Below are positions 54,887-63,413 of a stretch of 64,000 nt of DNA, one piece after another. Made by a program: the position numbers and the translations under genes. The notes beneath the pieces are model-generated. The model was given only the letters and a program-made list of their open reading frames with translations, was not told the DNA's origin and ran no database searches. Numbering within the stretch: the stretch's first letter is position 1; each line of letters starts with the position of its first letter. Source of the DNA: Pseudoalteromonas luteoviolacea NCIMB 1942 (lineage in GTDB: Bacteria; Pseudomonadota; Gammaproteobacteria; Enterobacterales; Alteromonadaceae). The DNA lies in contig NZ_AUXT01000188.1 of assembly GCF_001625595.1 (NCBI RefSeq), forward strand, positions 1-64,000, given 5' to 3'.

Positions 54887-54997
54887 ATTTATAATTCCTC
54901 ATTGAAACGCTAAGCACATGCTTGCTGTAAAGCGGAGATGCAAATTTCTGATGTTCGCCTGCTAGTAAAAACCGGCAGGCTTAAGGCTAGAAAGGGC

Positions 54998-55567
54998 TTA
55001 GATTTTGCCGACTAAATCAAGAGAAGGAGCTAATGTTTCCTCACCTGGCTGCCAAGAAGCAGGACACACCTCACCATCATGCGTTGCAATGTATTGAGCA
55101 GCTTGTACTTTGCGAACAAGTTCTTTTGCGCTACGACCAATCCCCAAATCGTGTGTTTCAACAACTTTAATTTCACCTTCTGGGTTAATGACAAATGTGC
55201 CACGCAGCGCTAGGCCTTCTTCTTCAATCATTACACCAAAATTGCGAGTAATTTTGCCTGTTGGGTCGCCAATCATCGGGAATTCGATTTTCTTAATGGT
55301 ATCTGACGCATCATGCCATGCTTTGTGAGTGAAGTGCGTATCAGTAGACACCGAGTAAACTTCTACACCCATTTCTTGTAGCTGTGCATAATAGTCTGCA
55401 AGATCGCCCAGCTCAGTTGGACATACAAAAGTAAAGTCCGCAGGATAAAAGAAAACAATGCTCCATTTACCCAGTAAATTTTGCTCTGACACATCAACAA
55501 AGTCACCTTTATGGTAAGCTGTCGCGTTGAAAGGTAAAAGTTTTGTGTTAATCAATGAAGTGCTCAT
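54998..55567 (-). CDS. ahpC: Alkyl hydroperoxide reductase subunit C (2-Cys peroxiredoxin)
   Basis: A 189-aa typical 2-Cys peroxiredoxin that reduces H2O2, organic peroxides and peroxynitrite. The peroxidatic Cys49 lies in FTFVCPTELGDL and the resolving Cys168 in GEVCPASW. MIGDPTGKITRNFGVM and GLALRGTFVINPEGEI are standard. It is encoded upstream of ahpF and likely under OxyR. Confidence 0.97.
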   Translation of the reverse strand: MSTSLINTKLLPFNATAYHKGDFVDVSEQNLLGKWSIVFFYPADFTFVCPTELGDLADYYAQLQEMGVEVYSVSTDTHFTHKAWHDASDTIKKIEFPMIGDPTGKITRNFGVMIEEEGLALRGTFVINPEGEIKVVETHDLGIGRSAKELVRKVQAAQYIATHDGEVCPASWQPGEETLAPSLDLVGKI

Positions 55568-55658
55568 AACTATCCTCTTTAAGAAGTATGTAATTTTGTT
55601 TTAAGCCGTAGAGGCCTTGCTTGAACACAAAGATATAAGCTTGCAGGAATTAAATAAA

Positions 55659-55695
55659 ATTGATTAAAACTATCATTGCTATCGAATAATTTGAT
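55659..55695. promoter_or_regulatory. Possible OxyR site upstream of ahpC
   Basis: The tetramer pattern ATAG-N7-CTAT-N7-ATAG-N7-CTAT is approximated by ATTG-N7-CTAT-N7-ATCG-N7-TGAT, 12 of 16 positions, 92 bp before the ahpC start. OxyR control of ahpCF is well known in related bacteria. Confidence 0.35.
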
Positions 55696-55834
55696 TGAAT
55701 ATTCTGAAAAGCAAATTAAACCTTAGGTATAATCAACACGTAGAAACCAAAGAAGTGCAATAGCACAGCAGTTCACCTGTACCAGTTGCTTATATGCAGC
55801 CGAACATATTAAACCACATAAGAAAAGAGTATTT

Positions 55835-56257
55835 ATGCATCCATATTTCAACCACATACAACTAGGCTACTTGGGTTTTGTGCCATTTTTACTGTGTATT
55901 GCCGCAACGCTCATGCTGGGCAGCTCTGAATCCCTAGTCGACGTGTTTAGCTACTACAGTATGGGCATACTTGCATTTATGGCAGGTACTTTATGGCGAG
56001 CTGGAGAGCAACCGAAATCACACGCAGTCTTCGCTGTGGCTACAGTGATCCCATTCCCATTACTTTCGTTTTTGTCACCAACGCTGACACTAAGTTACTT
56101 AGCCGTTTGCTTTTGGGTGGTCCTTTGGACGGAAAAAGCGATGCCTAAATGGCAAGATACGCACAAAGATTACAAGCAAATGCGCTTTATTTTAACATCC
56201 GTTGTGTTTGTTTCTCACTTATTCATGATATCTCAAGCAATTGAATTGACTAGATAG
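55835..56257 (+). CDS. DUF3429-family membrane protein
   Basis: A 140-aa integral membrane protein with four to five helices (about residues 8-28, 36-54, 65-82, 83-100, 118-136). LGYLGFVPFLLCIAATLML, YSMGILAFMAGTLWRAGEQP and the DYKQMRFILTSVVFVSHL end match DUF3429, a family of unknown role related to mitochondrial TMEM69. It is divergent from ahpC; no link to peroxide stress is shown. Confidence 0.75.
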   Translation: MHPYFNHIQLGYLGFVPFLLCIAATLMLGSSESLVDVFSYYSMGILAFMAGTLWRAGEQPKSHAVFAVATVIPFPLLSFLSPTLTLSYLAVCFWVVLWTEKAMPKWQDTHKDYKQMRFILTSVVFVSHLFMISQAIELTR

Positions 56258-56553
56258 AATAATTCCTCCGAAGCTGAGTAGGTTTTACTCTTCAAGTATT
56301 CTTTTAATGTAATGTAAAAAAGCTACAAGTTCTCAACCTGATAGATTACCATGGCGAAATAGTATCAGGAGTGTGAAAATTGATATATAACACTCACAGG
56401 CCACAGAAATAGCCCTAATTACCTATTTAGGGCCTTCCTGAGATAAAAATAATTATTTTAAGCGACTGAATAATTGTAGTAAGTTTATTTGCAGGTGAGC
56501 AAATCAAGGCGATAGCTGCTATAAGTTAGAGGGTAGCGTTGGGAGTGCAATTT

Positions 56554-57396
56554 ATGTATCAAAAGCTGCTTTATGCCGCGATTTGGATCTTTGTTTTAGG
56601 GTTTTATATCTGGATGCAGGAACAGCCGGGCGACTTACTCGATTCTCTAGAGGAGTTATTCTGGTTTAGTGTTGCGTCAACAATGATAGTGTACTCAGCG
56701 CCGCACCTAAAAAATCGCGTCCTTATTTGCGCTTGGGCCATATACTGTTTTGGTTTATTACTTGATTTGCTAGACGACTTTATTGCCGTTGATATACTCC
56801 CAGTCATTGTGCTTGATACCTCCTTTAAGCAATTAGGCTTTTTGCTCATTTGTTATGCGCTATACACCATGATAGCGCGAAAACGCGAAACCATAACCCA
56901 GCTCAATAACGAAATACATCAACGCAAACAGCTTGAAAACAAGCTGAAGTTTGATGCGACACATGATGAACTAACTAAAATAGGTAATCGCAGAGCCTGC
57001 TTTGCACAATTTAATACACTATGCCAGCAACACCCTACGCTGTTCTATTTTGATTTAGATGACTTTAAGTGCGCTAACGATAAATTCGGACACAATTGTG
57101 GTGATGGCATTTTAAAAAAGATAGCAGCCTCATTAAACGACGTATTTGGGCAAGATAACTGCTTCAGAATTGGCGGTGACGAATTCGTTGCATTTGGTTC
57201 ATTAAAGCAAAATAATGATGAGCAGCTCAGAAAAAAACTCCTTGAAGAAGTTTTTGAATATGGTGTCGGGATCAGCATAGGCCATGCTGACACCGACCCT
57301 GATACTGCACCTGATAAGCTACTACACTTGGCAGATGCAGCAATGTATAACAATAAAAGTTTAAAATCCGTACGGTCTAGACCAAGACAAGGGTAA
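56554..57396 (+). CDS. Membrane diguanylate cyclase (GGDEF)
   Basis: A 280-aa protein. Helices cover residues about 4-22, 34-50, 55-75 and 85-108, then a short coiled linker (ETITQLNNEIHQRKQLENKL) and a compact GGDEF domain (about 130-275). The domain has DELTKIGNRR, FDLDDFKCANDKFGHNCGDG and intact RIGGDEF; it should synthesise c-di-GMP. ATG 56554 was chosen because GGGAG lies 8 nt before it. An RxxD inhibitory site was not seen. Confidence 0.85.
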   Translation: MYQKLLYAAIWIFVLGFYIWMQEQPGDLLDSLEELFWFSVASTMIVYSAPHLKNRVLICAWAIYCFGLLLDLLDDFIAVDILPVIVLDTSFKQLGFLLICYALYTMIARKRETITQLNNEIHQRKQLENKLKFDATHDELTKIGNRRACFAQFNTLCQQHPTLFYFDLDDFKCANDKFGHNCGDGILKKIAASLNDVFGQDNCFRIGGDEFVAFGSLKQNNDEQLRKKLLEEVFEYGVGISIGHADTDPDTAPDKLLHLADAAMYNNKSLKSVRSRPRQG

Positions 57397-57624
57397 AACA
57401 TCGCATTTACCCATTCCTACCTCGTTATTGTGTACCTGACTGATAAATTTTAATTTACAGAAAAATAGATCTGCACCAACACATATAAAATACTTAATAA
57501 AAAATTTGTGTCACAATAGCAAACAATGCAATGTATCATTGTTTTAAAATAAGAACGAGTAGTGTGGCGACTGTCTGCGACGCACTCACGCAAAGTAAGC
57601 GAATATATAAAGGGGACTAAATCA

Positions 57625-58710
57625 GTGTTTAACAACTTATTCTCTAACACCGATTTTAAGGAAGAGCTACACCGCACAAAATCAGAGCTTGCTGCGCAAG
57701 TTCGAGAAAACCAAAGGTTGGAAGCTGAAAATCAAAGGCTTCAAGAGCAACTCATTGAAGCTCAAGCCCAATTAAATGACAACACCGATAATCAACTGTT
57801 GCAATGTGCATTATCTGGTATGAACCAAATTCAAGGGATCAGAGAAACCGTATTGCAAAGCTTTTTGAATATTGAGCAAGACAGCTCAGCAATATCAGAG
57901 GTCAATCAATCTTTTGAAACATCAGAAGAGTCCTTAACTAAAATCCTTTCAGGTATGGGAAAGCTATCTGAAAACATGTCTAGTATGACCGATAATATAT
58001 CTGGCTTGTCGCATATGGCAGACAATATTCACACCTTTGTATCCACAATATCTAAAATTTCAGATCAAACCAATTTACTGGCTCTAAATGCGGCAATCGA
58101 AGCTGCACGGGCCGGTGAAGCTGGTAGAGGTTTCAGTGTGGTAGCAGATGAAGTACGTGCATTAGCTAACAACACCAATGCATCAGCAAACGAAGTTTCT
58201 GACCTAGTAACTAAAATTATTGATACCACACAACTAACTGTAAAGGATGTATCTGTAATTCAAGATTCTAATAAAGTGCTTTCAAGTAGTATTGAGCACT
58301 TAAATGATGAATACGGCCAAATCGTTACAAGTTGCGGTTCGATGAGAAACACGATCTCTAATGCGACCCAGCAAACGTTTATTCAAACAGTAAAGCTGGA
58401 TCATGTGGTATGGAAAAGTGAAGTTTATAATGTCATCACGGGGATCAGTCACAAGGCTGTTACAGACTTTGCCGACCATACATCATGCAGGTTGGGAAAA
58501 TGGATAGCAGGTGACGGTGCAAAACTTTATTCAGATAACTCGGCTTATCGACGCTTAGAGCAACCGCACAGAGAAGTTCACAAGGCAGGCGTTGACGCGG
58601 TCACTAAGTTTAAAAATGGTGATAAACAAGGTGCTGTGCAGCAGCTAAATAGAATGGAGCAAGCCAGTATTGACGTGATGCACTTATTGGATGAACTCAA
58701 GAGTGCATAG
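57625..58710 (+). CDS. Soluble chemoreceptor with C-terminal CZB zinc domain
   Basis: A 361-aa methyl-accepting chemotaxis-type protein without membrane helices. It has an N-terminal coiled coil (about residues 15-60, [20 protein letters not shown]) and a signalling hairpin with the conserved tip [20 protein letters not shown] (about 150-169). A CZB domain lies at about 260-355, with the His/Cys set [29 protein letters not shown] domains bind zinc and sense hypochlorous acid or zinc. The GTG at 57625 has AAGGGG upstream; a longer frame from 57562 would add 21 residues without a good site. Confidence 0.88.
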   Translation: MFNNLFSNTDFKEELHRTKSELAAQVRENQRLEAENQRLQEQLIEAQAQLNDNTDNQLLQCALSGMNQIQGIRETVLQSFLNIEQDSSAISEVNQSFETSEESLTKILSGMGKLSENMSSMTDNISGLSHMADNIHTFVSTISKISDQTNLLALNAAIEAARAGEAGRGFSVVADEVRALANNTNASANEVSDLVTKIIDTTQLTVKDVSVIQDSNKVLSSSIEHLNDEYGQIVTSCGSMRNTISNATQQTFIQTVKLDHVVWKSEVYNVITGISHKAVTDFADHTSCRLGKWIAGDGAKLYSDNSAYRRLEQPHREVHKAGVDAVTKFKNGDKQGAVQQLNRMEQASIDVMHLLDELKSA

Positions 58711-58809
58711 TTATAGTGCTGTTAAAATCTATTAAGATTACACAAACAGCACTTCACCATGCAGTTTGGTTTGGTATAATTAAGCATTTTGAATAACCAG
58801 TAGTTTTTT

Positions 58810-59601
58810 ATGAAGCTGAACCCACAGTGGCGAATTCTTACAGTAGGAGATGGTGACCTAAGCTTCTCCTATTCCATCCAAAAACATCTTAAGCCCAAAT
58901 CATTGGTTGCGAGTATTTATGACAGTGAATCAGCTTTGCGTGAAAAATACCAAGAGCATGCTTTGGACAGTCTGCTCAGAACCGGTGTACAAGTACTAAC
59001 CGAGTTTGATGCTACCAATACCGACTCTTGGCAACGACTAGAACAGCAGCAATTTGACGCTGTCATTTTTCAGTTTCCTTTAATCCCCGCGTTTGCTTCT
59101 CATGACGAGTTTAAACAAAATCAATTGAGTATTAATACGCTAAACCGGCGTTTACTACGCTACTTTTTAGCCAACGCTCAATCCAACGTACTGGATAAGC
59201 AAGGACCAATGATCAGTATTATTACATCGAAGGACGTCAAACCTTATTGCGAATGGAACCTAGAGCAAACATTACACCAGGGGCTCAACATAACTTATCT
59301 AGGACAGGCTGACTTCAATATAGACCTGTTCCCTGATTATAAAATAAGAAATGTAGACAGGGACAAACATGTAAAAGATACACGTGGGATCAGCTACTTT
59401 TGGTCATCTAAAACCGACACAGCTCAAACGCTCTCGCTTGCGATGCCTGACTATCTTTCAGACTCGCATTGCGGTATGTGCAGAGCGGGACCATTTTTAA
59501 CAGAGCAAGACAAACAAGCCCACTATGCATCAAAAAAACATAAACAGATGTCAGCCCATGAAAAAGCTTGGCAAGCGTTTTTAGCAACAGAGCAGAGATA
59601 A
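58810..59601 (+). CDS. BMT5-like (DUF2431) methyltransferase-fold protein with CCHH zinc finger
   Basis: A 263-aa protein. The start WRILTVGDGDLSFSYSIQKH (residues 7-26) matches the G-G/D-G-D/N-FSFS opening of the DUF2431 domain found in eukaryotic 25S rRNA uridine-N3 methyltransferase BMT5. VIFQFPLIP (about 84-92) and a central Rossmann-like core follow. The C-terminus carries Cys221-x2-Cys224-x13-His238-x5-His244 (AHYASKKHKQ), a U1/matrin-like RNA-binding zinc-finger pattern. An RNA methyltransferase role is inference from family. It stands alone, in no obvious operon. Confidence 0.68.
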   Translation: MKLNPQWRILTVGDGDLSFSYSIQKHLKPKSLVASIYDSESALREKYQEHALDSLLRTGVQVLTEFDATNTDSWQRLEQQQFDAVIFQFPLIPAFASHDEFKQNQLSINTLNRRLLRYFLANAQSNVLDKQGPMISIITSKDVKPYCEWNLEQTLHQGLNITYLGQADFNIDLFPDYKIRNVDRDKHVKDTRGISYFWSSKTDTAQTLSLAMPDYLSDSHCGMCRAGPFLTEQDKQAHYASKKHKQMSAHEKAWQAFLATEQR

Positions 59602-59736
59602 AGCATAAATTGGTGTGATAACTTGTTGCGAAACCCCAGATTAAAATTACAAAAATCCAACCCTAAAAACACATTGAAAATACATTAAAAACACAAGATA
59701 AACATAAAAAGATAGAATAAACGCAATAAAGGAATA

Positions 59737-59769
59737 ATGTATACAAAACCATTGAGTGCGATGGTCTAA
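59737..59769 (+). CDS. Ten-codon leader-peptide candidate before rhtA
   Basis: MYTKPLSAMV with AAAGG 4 nt before ATG. A 6-bp stem GTCTAA (59764-59769) / TTAGAC (59774-59779) overlaps the stop, and the exporter gene begins 41 bp further on. This could be a regulatory leader; the close spacing of its ribosome site and short stem leave it weak. Confidence 0.25.
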   Translation: MYTKPLSAMV

Positions 59770-59810
59770 AGCATTAGACTACCGCCCTCTTCAAGCCAAT
59801 AGGTGTATCA

Positions 59811-60659
59811 ATGCAAATTTTGGATAGGCGTTTTTTGTATGCGATTGCTTGTCTCCTGCTCGCCATGGTGACTATTCAGTCTGGCGCATCAATCGCAAAA
59901 CAACTTTTTCCTTATGTGGGCCCTGAAGGTACAACGGCATACCGTCTCGGGTTTTCAGCGCTGATTTTGTGTCTGGTTTTTAGACCTTGGCGAAAGTTAC
60001 CAGTGAACTGGAGACCGGTCATCCTTTATGGTTTGTCATTAGGTATAATGAATTTGACTTTCTATTATGCAATAGAACGAATACCACTGGGGATTGGGGT
60101 TGCACTTGAATTCACAGGCCCACTGGCGGTTGCGCTATTCTCCTCTAAAAGAAAGCGTGACTATCTTTGGGTGTTACTCGCGATAGCTGGTATTTTGATG
60201 CTATTACCTGATATGAGCGAAGTAGGTGGATTAGATCCAGTTGGCGTAATCTTAGCGCTAGTTGCAGGCGCATGTTGGGCAGGCTATATCATCTTTGGTA
60301 AAAAAAGTGGAGGCCAAGGTTCTGGCGGTATAACCGTTGCGTTGGGCATGAGCGTAGCAGCCTTTACGGTTGTCCCCTTTGGAGTCGCATCGCAGGGTAT
60401 GGCCTTACTTGATTGGCAGTTAATCCCACTAGGGATTGCCATAGGCCTTTTGTCTAGCGCTCTGCCTTACAGCTTAGAAATGGTTGCACTGCGCAATATG
60501 CCCGCGCAAGGTTTTAGTATTATGATGAGTCTAGAGCCTGCAATTGCTGCTTTAGCCGGCTTAATGATACTTGGAGAGTTACTGACAATCTGGCAATGGT
60601 TCGCAATTGTTATGGTTATTGCAGCTTCACTAGGCAGCTCTATTACTCAAAAAGAGTGA
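59811..60659 (+). CDS. rhtA: RhtA-like threonine/homoserine exporter (EamA family)
   Basis: A 282-aa inner-membrane protein of ten predicted helices formed by two EamA repeats (about residues 10-130 and 140-278). SIAKQLFPYVGPEGTTAYRL, LGIGVALEFTGPLAVALFSS and SLEPAIAALAGLMILGELLT closely match RhtA. E. coli RhtA (295 aa) exports threonine and homoserine. The symbol is by similarity of motifs; the true substrate here could differ. Confidence 0.8.
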   Translation: MQILDRRFLYAIACLLLAMVTIQSGASIAKQLFPYVGPEGTTAYRLGFSALILCLVFRPWRKLPVNWRPVILYGLSLGIMNLTFYYAIERIPLGIGVALEFTGPLAVALFSSKRKRDYLWVLLAIAGILMLLPDMSEVGGLDPVGVILALVAGACWAGYIIFGKKSGGQGSGGITVALGMSVAAFTVVPFGVASQGMALLDWQLIPLGIAIGLLSSALPYSLEMVALRNMPAQGFSIMMSLEPAIAALAGLMILGELLTIWQWFAIVMVIAASLGSSITQKE

Positions 60660-60683
60660 TTTTAAGCGCTTTACTCTGTTCAA

Positions 60684-60705
60684 AAAAGGCCCCACTGGGC
60701 CTTTT
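60684..60705. terminator. Bidirectional terminator between rhtA and the S9 gene
   Basis: A 9-bp stem AAAAGGCCC / GGGCCTTTT with a 4-nt loop serves both converging genes. Confidence 0.8.
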
Positions 60706-60709
60706 CTCA

Positions 60710-63226
60710 TTATTGACTCCACGGAGAGGGATATTGAAACTCTTCTTGAGGTTTAGGGAGCTCAAATCTTAAAACTTCGGGTATTGAGTCTGTTTCTTCT
60801 ACAGTAGGGAGTGGTTCGAAATGTAGTTTTAACCATTTCGACTGCTCATGAAGCATGTGTAATATTTCTTCCTGCTCTGTGTAAATATGACCACTTTTCG
60901 GGAGCATTACCAACTTTACAGATTTGCCTAAATCGTTCATCGCGCTAAACAATCTCTCGGATTGAACAGGAAAGCTCGCTTTGTTCTTGTCTTGATAACC
61001 ATGTACTAACATGAGCGAAGTGCTAATTTTATCAGCTTTAAATATCACTGAATTATTTAGGTACCTAGATTGGTTTTGCCATAAGCTGTGCTCATCTTGA
61101 CCAAACGCGAAAGGCGTTAGCGTGAAATTATAGGTACCACTTCGAGCTATGCCTGTCACAAACAAATTTGTCTCAGCGAGTAAATTAACAACAGCGGTTG
61201 CACCCAAACCATGCCCACCAATTGCTATTTTATCTTTATCTGCAATACCTTGCGCAATCAGCGTTGATACAATTACGTCAGCACTATCTCGTAACTGTTT
61301 CGCTAACTCTTCTCCTTGTAGCTGTGCACTGAGTAATGGTAAGTTGTGTACATTTAATACTGCATACCCTTCATGAACAAATGGCACCCCACTCAAAGCA
61401 TCTTGCTGAGCAAATAAGTACGGGGATTTAATCTCAGATTTGTCTATCGGTGCCTGAGCATTTATCCAGATCAGTACCGGGATCCGCCCATTACTCGGAT
61501 CAAAGCTGTTAGGCAAATAGAAATCCCCCTCAACTATACGTCCACTTCCAACATTAAAACTCATTAGCTCTTTGCTTATGTTTTGCATACTCGGGTAAGG
61601 GTGTGTACTTTTAGTCAGCTGCTCGACAGTGTCAAAAGTCAGGTTTCTAGAAAAGTAGTTTGCCGGATTATTTTTGGACTCTTTTCGTGTTACAAAACGC
61701 ATACCATCGTCAGAAATAACATCGATTACTTGCTCATAATATGGCGCGTTAGACTGCCAAACAGGTGTAAATAAATTACCTTTTGCATCAAACCTTGATA
61801 AGTAAGGCGCATCTTGTCCATTATGGCTATTGACACCTTTTACAAATAAGTATCGACCACCTGCAACCTTTAACACATCAACACCTAGGTCATTTTTTGT
61901 GAAAATAAGTTCACGTTTTGAGTCGTTCTTTAAGTCATTAAATAGACGCAGTTCTACACGAGAGCGATTTGGTGTTAATGGTGAAAAAGCGTAATAGGCC
62001 TTTTTACCATTTGTCTCATTCATGACTAAAATAGCTAATTGGCTATCACCCCACAGAATGTGGGATACACGCCCATCTGTATCCGCATAGTGCCTTGGTG
62101 TGCGTTTAAATGGCGCAGAAATACTGTATAAGCTTTCGTTATCGTCACTGTCGCTCGATTCAGCCCAAACCAGCGTAGCTCCTTTATCTGCTCGCCATTT
62201 AAAGGCTCTTCTGACTGTCATTTCTACAAAAGGTTGAGAGAGCCTATCCGTATCTTGTAGTGTTTTTTGAGGTCGATATACCTCAAACAAAGGAACCCCA
62301 CGCATTCCCCAGATCTGCCAAACACTATTGTTTTGCTCTTTGAAATCGTTCGCCTGCATTTGTGGTAGCGTGCTTATGTCCATCATAGCAACTAGCAAAT
62401 TAGTGGCGTCCGGAGAGGCACTAAAACCGCTAAAGTAAGCCGGCTGACCAATCGCCAGTGCGCCGCCTTGTAGTGAGAGCTTATAGAGCTGGGTAAAAGC
62501 ATACGTTTTAAACTCTTCTTGCTGCACAGGCCCAAATTGTACTTTGTCCGTGTTATTAAAGCTGGCAGTAGAACTGACGACCAAAGGAGACTGAGAAATG
62601 CTTACCACATCGGGTGCTTGCTTTGTAACTCGTCCATTCACTTTGATGTTTGCGATTAAGCCAGAACCATCGGCCAACCATTCAAAGGGCTTTCTTAAAG
62701 TGAATCCATTTAAAGGGAACTGAGATAAAATACGGCTCTTTTTTTGTTTGATATCAAATACCCATAAATGGGCAGCCTGTTCGGTTTCCAAAATGAAAGC
62801 TAGGAACCTGCCACTTGCGCTCCATGACGGGTGCAAAATTTTTCCATCCGGAATCCCCTTGGGGCTAATAACAGCACCAGTATCAATATGTTTGAATAAA
62901 ACTTGAATGTATCTTGGAATATCTGAATGCATGGTACTTAGTGGGTTAAACTCAACACCCAACAAACGCTTCGTCGTTACGGTGGAGGTCTTGTTTAATG
63001 GCGCCTCATCTAAAAGTGCCATCCAACGACCCTTAGGGTCCACTAATGCTTCCGGCACACTATATTCGTTTACAAACTCTGCAATTGCTGGTGATGGTTT
63101 TTTGTACTCCGCTGCATTCGCTGCACTGCTGTGAAACAAGGAAAATGCAAACGTAAACAGCGTTGCAGTAAACAATAATGAGCCGGTGGTATTTATCACT
63201 TCTGAAAACCCTATTCTAATTCCCAT
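60710..63226 (-). CDS. Secreted S9 prolyl-oligopeptidase-fold protein lacking the nucleophile Ser
   Basis: An 838-aa exported protein with a signal peptide (residues about 10-38, ending ANA). The N-terminal two-thirds is a beta-propeller-like domain with WD-type strands (HLWVFDIKQKKSRIL, WRADKGATLVWAES). The C-terminal alpha/beta-hydrolase domain (about 575-800) aligns with the S9 family: IAIGGHGLGATAVVNLLAET, GIARSGTYNFTLTPF, LVHGYQDKNK (Asp746) and KSGHIYTE (His780). At the nucleophile elbow the usual GGHSYGA is GGHGLGA, with Gly673 (codon GGT at 61208-61210) instead of Ser. It is probably catalytically dead unless another residue substitutes. Confidence 0.83.
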   Translation of the reverse strand: MGIRIGFSEVINTTGSLLFTATLFTFAFSLFHSSAANAAEYKKPSPAIAEFVNEYSVPEALVDPKGRWMALLDEAPLNKTSTVTTKRLLGVEFNPLSTMHSDIPRYIQVLFKHIDTGAVISPKGIPDGKILHPSWSASGRFLAFILETEQAAHLWVFDIKQKKSRILSQFPLNGFTLRKPFEWLADGSGLIANIKVNGRVTKQAPDVVSISQSPLVVSSTASFNNTDKVQFGPVQQEEFKTYAFTQLYKLSLQGGALAIGQPAYFSGFSASPDATNLLVAMMDISTLPQMQANDFKEQNNSVWQIWGMRGVPLFEVYRPQKTLQDTDRLSQPFVEMTVRRAFKWRADKGATLVWAESSDSDDNESLYSISAPFKRTPRHYADTDGRVSHILWGDSQLAILVMNETNGKKAYYAFSPLTPNRSRVELRLFNDLKNDSKRELIFTKNDLGVDVLKVAGGRYLFVKGVNSHNGQDAPYLSRFDAKGNLFTPVWQSNAPYYEQVIDVISDDGMRFVTRKESKNNPANYFSRNLTFDTVEQLTKSTHPYPSMQNISKELMSFNVGSGRIVEGDFYLPNSFDPSNGRIPVLIWINAQAPIDKSEIKSPYLFAQQDALSGVPFVHEGYAVLNVHNLPLLSAQLQGEELAKQLRDSADVIVSTLIAQGIADKDKIAIGGHGLGATAVVNLLAETNLFVTGIARSGTYNFTLTPFAFGQDEHSLWQNQSRYLNNSVIFKADKISTSLMLVHGYQDKNKASFPVQSERLFSAMNDLGKSVKLVMLPKSGHIYTEQEEILHMLHEQSKWLKLHFEPLPTVEETDSIPEVLRFELPKPQEEFQYPSPWSQ

Positions 63227-63327
63227 ATCGGACCATGATATAATGATTTTATGCTAAGTGCAGTATTTTAGAGACATTTGGCATTCAAAAATCTGATTTT
63301 TAGGCTATTGTTTTAGAGAAATGGGAC

Positions 63328-63340
63328 ACAATTGAATTGT
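63328..63340. promoter_or_regulatory. Possible operator upstream of the LacI-family gene
   Basis: A perfect odd-length palindrome ACAATT-G-AATTGT lies 74 bp before the regulator ATG, between the divergent S9 and LacI-family genes. LacI-type operators usually have a central CG pair, so the assignment is weak. Confidence 0.3.
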
Positions 63341-63413
63341 AAGTTGCAGAGTCGAAGATTAAAAGTTTAAACTATGCAACCGTCATTAGCACAATGTATG
63401 CGATCAGGCACTT

